Shown: positions 45,732 to 53,038 of the stretch, piece after piece
How the letters are laid out: each line of letters starts with the position of its first letter
Numbering within the stretch: the first letter of the stretch is position 1
Source: Clostridiaceae bacterium
GTDB taxonomy: Bacteria > Bacillota > Clostridia > Oscillospirales > Acutalibacteraceae
DNA: 61,646 nt
Assembly (NCBI GenBank): GCA_030530095.1
Contig: JAUMVO010000011.1
Coordinates: 1-61,646 of the forward strand
Direction: 5' to 3'
Notes under the pieces: model-generated
Database searches by the model: none
What the model was told of the DNA's origin: nothing
The model's input: only the letters and a program-made list of their open reading frames with translations
Translations under genes and position numbers: made by a program

Positions 45732-46199
45732 ATGGACCTTATCGATTACAAGATTCTTGAATGTCTTAAAGAGAATTCGCGTCAGAACGCGACCGACATC
45801 GGCCCGAAAATCAATCTCTCAACCTCTGCGGTTATCGAGCGTATAAAGAAGCTCGAAAAGTCGGGTATTATCAAGCAGCATACGATCCTTATTGATCAGG
45901 ATCTGCTCGGCAGGGACCTGATTGCGTTTATCAACGTACGCCTTGACCACCCGAAATTTTACGAGAATTTCGTCGAGAAAATCAACTCGGAAAAGATGGT
46001 TTCGGAGTGCTACTACATAGCGGGTGATTTTGATTTTCTGTTGAAGGTTATGGCGCGTTCCCGTGAGGACCTTGAACAGATTTTAACGGACATCAAGTCC
46101 ATAAACGGCGTATCGCTTACGCGCACCTCGGTCGTGCTTTCGACTAACAAGTGCGACGTGTGTCTGCTTCCCGACAGGGAAGATATAAGTACGAAATAA
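45732..46199 (+). CDS. Lrp/AsnC family transcriptional regulator
   Basis: The 155-residue regulator has an N-terminal helix-turn-helix (about 1-50; DYKILECLKENSRQNATDIGPKINLSTSAVIERIKKLEKSG) and a C-terminal RAM ligand-binding domain (about 65-145, with GDFDFLLKVMA). The C-terminus has a CDVC pair (about 143-146). The ATG at 45732 follows GGAGGTGAG. It is 46 bp upstream of the transhydrogenase alpha gene with no terminator between, so it may control or share that transcript. The effector is unknown, perhaps an amino acid or a redox ligand. Confidence 0.9.
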   Translation: MDLIDYKILECLKENSRQNATDIGPKINLSTSAVIERIKKLEKSGIIKQHTILIDQDLLGRDLIAFINVRLDHPKFYENFVEKINSEKMVSECYYIAGDFDFLLKVMARSREDLEQILTDIKSINGVSLTRTSVVLSTNKCDVCLLPDREDISTK

Positions 46200-46245
46200 A
46201 TTTTATAATTTATTTATAAAAATTTTTTTGAAAGGGTTTGGTTTT

Positions 46246-47406
46246 ATGATTATCGGTATTCCTAAGGAAATTATGCACGACGAAGGCAGAGTAGCTGCTA
46301 TCCCCGAGACAGTGGCAAAGCTAAAGGCTGACGGTTTCGACGTTCTCGTTGAGAACGGTGCGGGCGCACTCGCATTCTTCAGCGACGCTGACTATGCAGC
46401 TGCAGGCGCTGAGATGGTAGCCGACGCTCAGGAGCTTTATGACCGCGCTGACATCATCCTCAAGGTTAAGGAGCCTCTGTTCAACGAGCAGAAGGGCAAG
46501 CACGAGGTTGATATGATGCACGCAGGTCAGTACCTCATCACCTTCATTCATCCCGCATCACCCGTTAACCACGAAATGGTCAAGAAGATGGCCGCTAACG
46601 GCATCATCAGCCTTACACTTGACGGTGTTCCGAGAATTTCAAGAGCACAGAACCTTGACGCTCTTACCTCAATGAGCACCTGCGCAGGCTATAAGGGCAT
46701 CCTTATGGCGGCAAGCGACCTTACAAAGTTTATCCCGATGACCATGAGCGCAGTCGGCATGATCAAGCCCTGCAACGCGCTCGTTATCGGTACCGGCGTT
46801 GCCGGCCTTCAGGCGCTCGCAACCGCAAAGAGACTCGGCGCTCAGATCTATGCGGCCGACATCCGTCCCGCAGCAGCAGAAAACGCTATGAGCCTCGGCG
46901 CAAAGATAGTTGACACAGGCGTTCCCGCAGAGGCGGCAATCGCTCCCGGCGGATATGCAAACGCACTTTCGGACGAAATGATAGCCAAGGAGAGAGAGGC
47001 TCTCAAGGACGTTATCAAGGATATGGATATTATCTTCTGTTCCGCACTTGTTCCTTCAAAGCTCGCTCCCGTTCTTATCACCGACGAGATGGTAGCTTCC
47101 ATGAAGCCCGGCTCGGTTATCGTTGATATTTCAATCGACCAGGGCGGCAACTGCGCAAGCACCGTTCCCGGCGAGAGAGCTGTTGTTCATCAGGTTACCA
47201 TCGAGGGTATCAAGAATATCCCCGGTATGCTTCCCACAAGCTCAACGTGGCTGTTTGCTCAGAATATTTACAACCTTGTTAAGTATCTTTCAAAGGACGC
47301 TAAAATTGAGCTGGATATGAACGACGAAATCGTTCAGGGCATCCTTACCACCATTGACGGCAAGCTTGTTCACAAGGGCGCTATCGACGCTATGAGCAGA
47401 GCATAA
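46246..47406 (+). CDS. pntAA: NAD(P) transhydrogenase subunit alpha, part 1
   Basis: This 386-residue NAD(H)-binding domain I belongs to the proton-pumping transhydrogenase, which passes hydride between NADH and NADP+. The family motifs are IGIPKEIMHDEGRVAAIPETV at the start, SRAQNLDALTSM (about 137-148), and the dinucleotide loop VIGTGVAGLQALATAKRLGAQIYAADIRP near 180. The start at 46246 has AAAGGG upstream. It resembles alanine dehydrogenase, but the following two genes settle the identity. Confidence 0.92.
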   Translation: MIIGIPKEIMHDEGRVAAIPETVAKLKADGFDVLVENGAGALAFFSDADYAAAGAEMVADAQELYDRADIILKVKEPLFNEQKGKHEVDMMHAGQYLITFIHPASPVNHEMVKKMAANGIISLTLDGVPRISRAQNLDALTSMSTCAGYKGILMAASDLTKFIPMTMSAVGMIKPCNALVIGTGVAGLQALATAKRLGAQIYAADIRPAAAENAMSLGAKIVDTGVPAEAAIAPGGYANALSDEMIAKEREALKDVIKDMDIIFCSALVPSKLAPVLITDEMVASMKPGSVIVDISIDQGGNCASTVPGERAVVHQVTIEGIKNIPGMLPTSSTWLFAQNIYNLVKYLSKDAKIELDMNDEIVQGILTTIDGKLVHKGAIDAMSRA

Positions 47407-47439
47407 TAAAAACCGCAATCCCCGAAAGGAGATATACTT

Positions 47440-47736
47440 ATGCATTATATTTTAATAGGCGTATTTGTCGTTTCGGCGATAGTAGGCTACTTCATTATCA
47501 ACAACGTTCCGACGCTGCTTCATACCCCGCTTATGTCGGGCATGAACGCGCTTTCGGGCATCACCGTCATCGGCGCTCTTGCGGTAACCGCAGTTGAGAT
47601 GCACAAGGCGGGCTCGACTAAGCTGAGCATTATTATCGGCGCTGTCGCAATAGTGCTTGCAATGATAAACGTTGCGGGCGGCTTCGGAATTACCGCGCGT
47701 ATGCTCAAGATGTTCAAAAAGAAGGGGGACGACTAA
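47440..47736 (+). CDS. pntAB: NAD(P) transhydrogenase subunit alpha, part 2
   Basis: The 98-residue membrane part of the alpha subunit has three helices (about 3-20, 36-54, 60-80). Conserved features are TPLMSGMNALSGI (about 28-40) and NVAGGFGITARMLKMFKKK at the end. A split alpha subunit is the three-gene form known from Rhodospirillum rubrum. Its stop is immediately followed by the pntB start. Confidence 0.93.
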   Translation: MHYILIGVFVVSAIVGYFIINNVPTLLHTPLMSGMNALSGITVIGALAVTAVEMHKAGSTKLSIIIGAVAIVLAMINVAGGFGITARMLKMFKKKGDD

Positions 47737-49197
47737 ATGCCTTACGTATATACCGCATTGTCTGACGTCGCCTTCTACTGCATCAGCGGCGTACTCGTTT
47801 TAGGTGTGCTTATCGGTCTTATTCTTATGAGCAAGCCCGAGAAGGCGCGTTTAGGTAACGCGCTGAGCGCGGCGTGCACACTCGTCGCAATCGCAGTCAC
47901 GATGTATCACTACGAGATACTTTCCTCATGGGTTATATGGGCAAGTATTGCGGTCGGCACGGTTATCAGCCTTATTGCCGCCGCAAAGGTCAAGATGATT
48001 CAGATGCCGCAGGTTGTCGCCCTCTTGAACGGCTTCGGCGGTCTTGCGAGTGCGCTGGTTGCGATCCTTTCCTACGCTCAGGCAAACTGGAATGAAGAAA
48101 ATCCCGACAGATTTGCGGCTTATACCGCCGCAGTTGCGCTTGTTATCGGCTTCGTTACCTTCACGGGCAGCCTTGTTGCGGCAGGTAAGCTTCATAAGGT
48201 TTTGCCTCAGAAGCCTGTTGTAATTCCGGGACATACGGCAATTATCGTTGCGCTTATCGTTGCGACGGTTGTCTGTGTAGCGCTCGGAAGTATTGTACCG
48301 ATCTGGGTTACCGCAATTCTCGCATGTATTTTCGGCGTTGTATTTGCAATACGCGTCGGCGGCGCGGATATGCCCATCACCATTTCGCTTCTTAACTCAC
48401 TGAGCGGTGTTGCAGGCGGTATCGCAGGTATCGCGGTCGGCAATATTCTGCTTGTTGCAATCGGCGGCATAGTCGGCGCATCGGGACTCCTGCTGACAAG
48501 AGTTATGTGCAAGGCGATGAACCGCAAGCTTTTAGGCATACTGCTCGGCAGTACGTCGGTAAGCGGCAAAAAATCCGAAGCGGTTGAGGAAGCTGCAGAG
48601 CCTGCTGAAGAGTCCGCTGAAGATACAGCGCAAGCAGCAGCCGAAGAAGCAGTTGAAGAGGCTGAAGAGGAGGTTGCCGAAGAGGCGGCTCCCGCGGTAT
48701 CGGTTGCCGATATACTTGCGGGCGCAAAGAAGGTTATCATCGTTCCCGGCTACGGTATGGCTCTCGCTCAGGCTCAGGCTCAGGTCAAGGCTCTTGCCGA
48801 CAAGCTTGAAGCAAACGGCGCAGAGGTTAAATTCGCAATTCATCCCGTTGCGGGCAGAATGCCCGGGCACATGAACGTTTTGCTTTGCGAGGTTGACGTT
48901 CCCTACGACAAGCTTTACGAGATGGACAACATCAACGGCGAGTTCGCCGAGTGCGACGTAGCGATTATTATCGGCGCAAGCGACGTTGTGAATCCCGCCG
49001 CAAATACGGCAGAGGGCACACCGATTTACGGAATGCCCGTTCTCAATGCTGCCGACGCACCGCATATTATCGTCTGCAACTTCGACGAGAAACCCGGTTA
49101 CGCCGGTGTTCCTAACCCGATTTACACTAATCCCAAGACGATTATGAAGCTCGGCGACGCCAAAGAAACCGTACAGGAACTCATCGACAGTTTCTGA
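47737..49197 (+). CDS. pntB: NAD(P) transhydrogenase subunit beta
   Basis: The 486-residue beta subunit has about nine membrane helices (1-270) with LNGFGGLASALVAI and LLNSLSGVAGGIAGI, then a proline-poor, Ala/Glu-rich acidic linker of about 45 residues (about 275-325). The NADP(H)-binding domain follows (VIIVPGYGMALAQAQAQV, HPVAGRMPGHMNVLL, IGASDVVNPAA, YGMPVL). The acidic linker is longer and more biased in composition than in the better-known enzymes. A terminator follows. Confidence 0.93.
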   Translation: MPYVYTALSDVAFYCISGVLVLGVLIGLILMSKPEKARLGNALSAACTLVAIAVTMYHYEILSSWVIWASIAVGTVISLIAAAKVKMIQMPQVVALLNGFGGLASALVAILSYAQANWNEENPDRFAAYTAAVALVIGFVTFTGSLVAAGKLHKVLPQKPVVIPGHTAIIVALIVATVVCVALGSIVPIWVTAILACIFGVVFAIRVGGADMPITISLLNSLSGVAGGIAGIAVGNILLVAIGGIVGASGLLLTRVMCKAMNRKLLGILLGSTSVSGKKSEAVEEAAEPAEESAEDTAQAAAEEAVEEAEEEVAEEAAPAVSVADILAGAKKVIIVPGYGMALAQAQAQVKALADKLEANGAEVKFAIHPVAGRMPGHMNVLLCEVDVPYDKLYEMDNINGEFAECDVAIIIGASDVVNPAANTAEGTPIYGMPVLNAADAPHIIVCNFDEKPGYAGVPNPIYTNPKTIMKLGDAKETVQELIDSF

Positions 49198-49210
49198 TAA
49201 TAAACCAATA

Positions 49211-49240
49211 AAAACCGACTGTGAAAGCAGTCGGTTTTTT
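49211..49240. terminator. Terminator after pntB
   Basis: AAAACCGACTG/CAGTCGGTTTT stem with a tgaaag loop and a T run, between convergent genes. Confidence 0.85.
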
Positions 49241-49255
49241 GTTGCTCCGATTTGT

Positions 49256-49822
49256 TCAGATCAATATCGGTTGGAGCTGGATTGAGTTCAGCGCCGATTC
49301 CAGCGCTTCGGGGATTTTCTCAAAGTCTGCCACTACTGAGTTGGGCTTGTTTATACAGTCGTCCTGCCTCATGGGCACGAAATACATATACTTCATATTC
49401 ATAAGAGCGCCTATGTTCTTTGCCGAGGCGCCGAGAGCATCATTTGTCGAAACCGCAAGAATTACGGGCCTCTGATTGCGAAGATGCGCCTTAACGGCGA
49501 GTGTAACACACGTGTCGCTTATGCCGTTTGCAAGCTTTCCGAGCGTGTTGCCCGTACACGGGGCTACAATAAGCGCGTCAAGCATTTTCTTAGGCCCTAT
49601 AGGCTCGGCGTCCTTAATGGTGTGAATTACGGCGTTGCCCGTCTTTGCTTCTATTTTTGATATAAAGCCTTCGGCAGTGCCGAAGCGCGTATCGGTCGTG
49701 TATGCGGCAGGGGACATAATCGGTACGACGTTGTAACCGCTGTCGCAAAGAGCTTCAAGCTGAGGTATCACCTTTTTGAAGGTGCAGAAGGAGCCGCACA
49801 GTGCGAACCCTATTGTTTTCAT
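49256..49822 (-). CDS. spoVFB: Dipicolinate synthase subunit B
   Basis: This 188-residue flavoprotein-like subunit (SpoVFB/DpaB) acts in making dipicolinic acid, the calcium chelator of the spore core. It begins TIGFALCGSFCTFKKVIPQLEAL, has LDALIVAPCTGNTLGKLANGISD near 85-107 and STNDALGASAKNIGALMN near 122. AGGCAGGT precedes the start, which lies four bases after the subunit A stop. Confidence 0.93.
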   Translation of the reverse strand: MKTIGFALCGSFCTFKKVIPQLEALCDSGYNVVPIMSPAAYTTDTRFGTAEGFISKIEAKTGNAVIHTIKDAEPIGPKKMLDALIVAPCTGNTLGKLANGISDTCVTLAVKAHLRNQRPVILAVSTNDALGASAKNIGALMNMKYMYFVPMRQDDCINKPNSVVADFEKIPEALESALNSIQLQPILI

Positions 49823-49826
49823 TTAT

Positions 49827-50663
49827 CTACCTGCCTTTCAGATAAAATTCAATTCTTTCGGCGATGAGCTTTCCTGCCTTTTCGGGCAGATATTTACCCG
49901 GCAGTCCGAGCGCGCGTATGAGTTTGATTTCATGTGCGTCAGCGTCCTGCTCAGTTACGCCGAAGGGGGCAGAGGCTATGTCGATTATCATCGAGCCCTT
50001 TCTGAGAGCCGACAGCCTTCGCCCGTCGAAAATCAAGGCGGGTACAGTGTTGATAATCACGTCAAAAAATACCGATTTCTCTGTAAAGCTTTCAAGCTTT
50101 ACAAATTCGAAATTCATTGATTTGGCGGCGTTTTCAGCACTTTCGCTTCTTGCGATAATCACAAAATCCAAACCATTGTCAGAAAATACTTTTGCTATCG
50201 CTTTTGCTGTTCTGCCAAAGCCTGTAATTGCAAATTTTAGATTGTTTTTATCTAAAGATAATTCGTCAATAAGCATTAAAAGTGCATCGGCAGTAAGCTC
50301 TGCGTTTCTGAGTATCATCGCTTCGTCATAGTAGTCATAGACGCTTGCGCCTTTTGCTTCGCAATTCTTAATAAAATCTTCACCAAGCATTCCGCCGAAT
50401 ACAATATCGCCGTTTTTCAGACTGCCAATAATGCCGTTTAAGGTTACTGCATAGGGGAGAGAAGGCAGATTGACGGATTTTCCGTCTCTCGAAAACGGCA
50501 GCGGCAGTACAAGCGTTTTATCTCTGTCTCTGAGCGTCGAGAAATCAAGCTCCGGGATATCGCGAAAGCTTACTGTTTCGTGTCCGTTTCTTTCAAGGGC
50601 TTTCAGAGTATATTCAAAACGGCTGTCAGAGCCGAAAACAACAAACAATTTGTCCGTGCGCAT
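49827..50663 (-). CDS. spoVFA: Dipicolinate synthase subunit A
   Basis: The 278-residue NAD(P)-binding dehydrogenase-like subunit (SpoVFA/DpaA) has an N-terminal segment VVFGSDSRFEYTLKALERNGHE, a Rossmann loop FAITGFGRTAKAIAKVF (about 153-169) and IIDIASAPFGVT near 225. Together with subunit B it makes dipicolinate from a lysine-pathway intermediate in the mother cell. The pair shows that the organism probably forms endospores. GGAGGTG precedes the ATG. In Bacillus this operon uses sigma-K; no convincing sigma-K promoter was identified here. Confidence 0.93.
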   Translation of the reverse strand: MRTDKLFVVFGSDSRFEYTLKALERNGHETVSFRDIPELDFSTLRDRDKTLVLPLPFSRDGKSVNLPSLPYAVTLNGIIGSLKNGDIVFGGMLGEDFIKNCEAKGASVYDYYDEAMILRNAELTADALLMLIDELSLDKNNLKFAITGFGRTAKAIAKVFSDNGLDFVIIARSESAENAAKSMNFEFVKLESFTEKSVFFDVIINTVPALIFDGRRLSALRKGSMIIDIASAPFGVTEQDADAHEIKLIRALGLPGKYLPEKAGKLIAERIEFYLKGR

Positions 50664-50795
50664 AATTACACCTCCGTCTTAATTCTACACTACATTATAC
50701 TGAAAACAAATAAAACTTGTGAAATTGAAAATAATACTTTTAATTTTGCAGGTTTTGCAATATAATATATGTAACATTCCTGAGAGGAAACTAAA

Positions 50796-51145
50796 ATGAG
50801 CATTGTAATCAATATTTATTATCACGGCATATTTATTATCACGGCGAAAACGGCAGCGCAAGAGCGTTCGCGCGTGAAATGGAGGAGTCGGGCACGGCGG
50901 CGCTTATCCGAAACGAACCCGGCAACCAAAAGTACGAATACTATTATCCTGCCGATGACGCCGAAACCGTGCTGCTCATTGACAAGTGGGATAGTCAGCA
51001 GGCACTCGACCTGCACCACGCTTCAGAGATGATGGGTACGATAGCGGCGCTTCGTGAAAAGTACGCCCTGACAATGACTGCCGAGAGGTACGTTACCGAC
51101 GAAGGCGGATTTTCGCAAAACGATCTTAAATATATCAGGAAATAA
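50796..51145 (+). pseudogene. Antibiotic biosynthesis monooxygenase (ABM) family gene broken by a 17-bp tandem duplication
   Basis: Starting at the ATG 50796 (AGAGGAAAC upstream), the reading frame is MSIVINIYYHG and then shifts. The cause is an exact 17-bp direct duplication, atatttattatcacggc, at 50812-50828 and 50829-50845. Without one copy the frame runs on as ENGSARAFAREMEESG and continues into the open 50879-51145 segment: a 110-residue ABM/dimeric alpha-beta-barrel protein with YYYPADDAETVLLIDKWDS and HHASEMMGTIAALREKYAL. As it stands the product is truncated or starts at an internal ATG (50879). It may be a true mutation, a switchable state or an assembly artefact. Confidence 0.85.
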
Positions 51146-51156
51146 CGGAGAAGAAA

Positions 51157-52536
51157 ATGAGCAATATTACCGAAGTTTTGAAAAATGCAAAGAGAATACA
51201 TTTTATCGGCATCGGCGGCAGCGGTATGTGTCCGCTTGCCGAGATACTGCACGCAAAGGGCTACAGCCTTCAGGGCTCGGACAATAACGAAAGCTCGATA
51301 GTCGAGAGAATAAGGAAACTCGGCATTCCCGTAATGATGGGACAACGTCCCGAAAACCTTGAGGGAGCCGATATGATAGTTTATTCGGCGGCTATAATGA
51401 AAACGAATCCCGAGCTTATCGCCGCGCTTGAGAGCGGCGTGCCGACCTTTACAAGAGCCGAGCTTTTCGGTGAAATCACAAGACAGTACTCAAATTGCGT
51501 GGGTATCTGCGGCACTCACGGCAAGACCACCACAACCTCGATGACCGTGCAGACCATGCTCGACGCGGGACTTGATATTTCGGCGGTAATCGGCGGCAAG
51601 CTTCCGCTTACAAACAGTTACGGCAGAGTCGGCACGAACGACACTATAGTCGTTGAGGCGTGCGAATACGTCGATACCTTCCTTCATCTGTATCCCAACG
51701 TCAGCGTTATTCTTAACGTCGACGAGGACCACATGGAATACTTCAAGACGATGGATAATCTGATAGCGAGCTTTCACAAGTTCGCCGAGCTTGCAAAGAG
51801 CGCGGTTATCTATAACGGCGACGACGCCAACACCGTCAAGGCTGTCGAGGGTATAACGGGCAAGGCGCTCATTTCCTTCGGCTTCGGCAGGGATAACGAC
51901 TATCACCCCGAAAACATTGAGGAGGTCGGCGGAGCGTGCAACAGCTTTGACGTTGTTTACAGGGGCGAAACGCTCGGCAGAATAACACTTCGTGTTCCCG
52001 GCACTCACAATATACTCAATGCGCTTGCGGCGGTTGCGTGTGCAATATATTCGGGCGCCGAGTTTAAGGATTGCGTAAAGGGCCTTGAAACCTTCGGCGG
52101 CGCAGGCAGACGCTTCGAGCATCTGGGCACCTACAAGGGTATCGACTTTATCGACGATTACGCACACCATCCCGCGGAGCTTAAGGTTACGCTTGACGCG
52201 GCTATGAAGCTCGGTTATAAGACGGTCTGGGCGGTTTTCCAGCCGTTTACCTATTCGAGAACGAAGCTTCATTTTGACGAGTTTGTTGACGTGCTGAAAA
52301 TACCCGACCGCTGCGTGCTGACCGAAATCATGGGCTCGCGCGAGGTAAATAAATGGGATGTTTATTCCTCTCAGCTTTGCGAAAAGATACCCGGCAGCGT
52401 CTGGTTCAACACGCAGGAAGAGGTGTGTGACTACGTTCTGGCAAACGCCGAAGCGGGCGACCTCATACTGACTATGGGCTGCGGCGACATCTACAAGTCG
52501 GCAAATATGATGATTGAAAGACTGAAAGCTGAATAA
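51157..52536 (+). CDS. murC: UDP-N-acetylmuramate--L-alanine ligase
   Basis: MurC adds L-alanine to UDP-MurNAc in peptidoglycan synthesis. The 459-residue product has the N-terminal HFIGIGGSGMCPLAEILHAKGY loop, the ATP motif ICGTHGKTTTTSM (about 113-125), NVDEDHMEYF near 188 and the C-terminal DDYAHHPAELKVTL (about 333). It starts 11 bases after the broken ABM gene, with ACGGAGAAG upstream. Confidence 0.96.
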   Translation: MSNITEVLKNAKRIHFIGIGGSGMCPLAEILHAKGYSLQGSDNNESSIVERIRKLGIPVMMGQRPENLEGADMIVYSAAIMKTNPELIAALESGVPTFTRAELFGEITRQYSNCVGICGTHGKTTTTSMTVQTMLDAGLDISAVIGGKLPLTNSYGRVGTNDTIVVEACEYVDTFLHLYPNVSVILNVDEDHMEYFKTMDNLIASFHKFAELAKSAVIYNGDDANTVKAVEGITGKALISFGFGRDNDYHPENIEEVGGACNSFDVVYRGETLGRITLRVPGTHNILNALAAVACAIYSGAEFKDCVKGLETFGGAGRRFEHLGTYKGIDFIDDYAHHPAELKVTLDAAMKLGYKTVWAVFQPFTYSRTKLHFDEFVDVLKIPDRCVLTEIMGSREVNKWDVYSSQLCEKIPGSVWFNTQEEVCDYVLANAEAGDLILTMGCGDIYKSANMMIERLKAE

Positions 52537-52561
52537 TCATTTATTACGGAGGTTTACTGAT

Positions 52562-52990
52562 ATGTTTAACAATAATACTGCGAGCTCAATTATAAAGAAA
52601 AAACTGATTGATTGCGGCGGAACGGCTTATTGTAAAATGCTGAAGGGCGCACCTCTAAAAATATGGATTACCGATAAGGGCGTAATGAATTCGGGTTTTG
52701 ATGGCTTCGTCTGTGAATGGCGGATTTTTGACGCGATAGTAGATAAAGCAAAAGAATTGGGTGGAACTATGTACCGTGGTGACAGCGCTGCTCAGAACGG
52801 AGCGAAAATCGGCACTCCCGAATTACCTCTTGATACAATAGATGCTTTTATCAGTGTTAGATTTTACGGTAACAGAATTGGTAATTCAACTTTACGGCGT
52901 TCTACATATTATTCCGCAATTCTGGCTTGGGCTGGTATTTGTACAAACAATCGCTCAAGAGGTAAGGGCGGTTACATAGTTTTGAAATAA
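52562..52990 (+). CDS. Conserved hypothetical protein, 142 residues
   Basis: This small soluble protein contains CGGTAYCKMLKGAPLKIWITDKGVMNSGFDGFVCEWRIF (about 19-60), GTMYRGDSAAQNGAKIGTPELPLDTIDAFIS (about 67-98), and a basic RRSTYYSAILAWAGICTNNRSRGKGGYI tail. I do not recognise a function. The GGAGG ribosome binding site is good. Codon use is more AT-rich than in murC, which lies 25 bp upstream, suggesting a later arrival. Confidence 0.75.
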   Translation: MFNNNTASSIIKKKLIDCGGTAYCKMLKGAPLKIWITDKGVMNSGFDGFVCEWRIFDAIVDKAKELGGTMYRGDSAAQNGAKIGTPELPLDTIDAFISVRFYGNRIGNSTLRRSTYYSAILAWAGICTNNRSRGKGGYIVLK

Positions 52991-53000
52991 AATCGGCAAT

Positions 53001-53030
53001 AAAAAAGCGGCACAGTGTGCCGCTTTTTTT
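53001..53030. terminator. Bidirectional terminator
   Basis: AAAAAAGCGGCAC/GTGCCGCTTTTTT stem (loop ag-type) between convergent genes. Confidence 0.85.
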
Positions 53031-53038
53031 ATGCTGTT

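Noticed and set aside
50755-50775. CATATATTA resembling a sigma-K -10 upstream of spoVFA
   Set aside because: The -10 pattern is short and AT-rich and no matching -35 is seen at the right distance.
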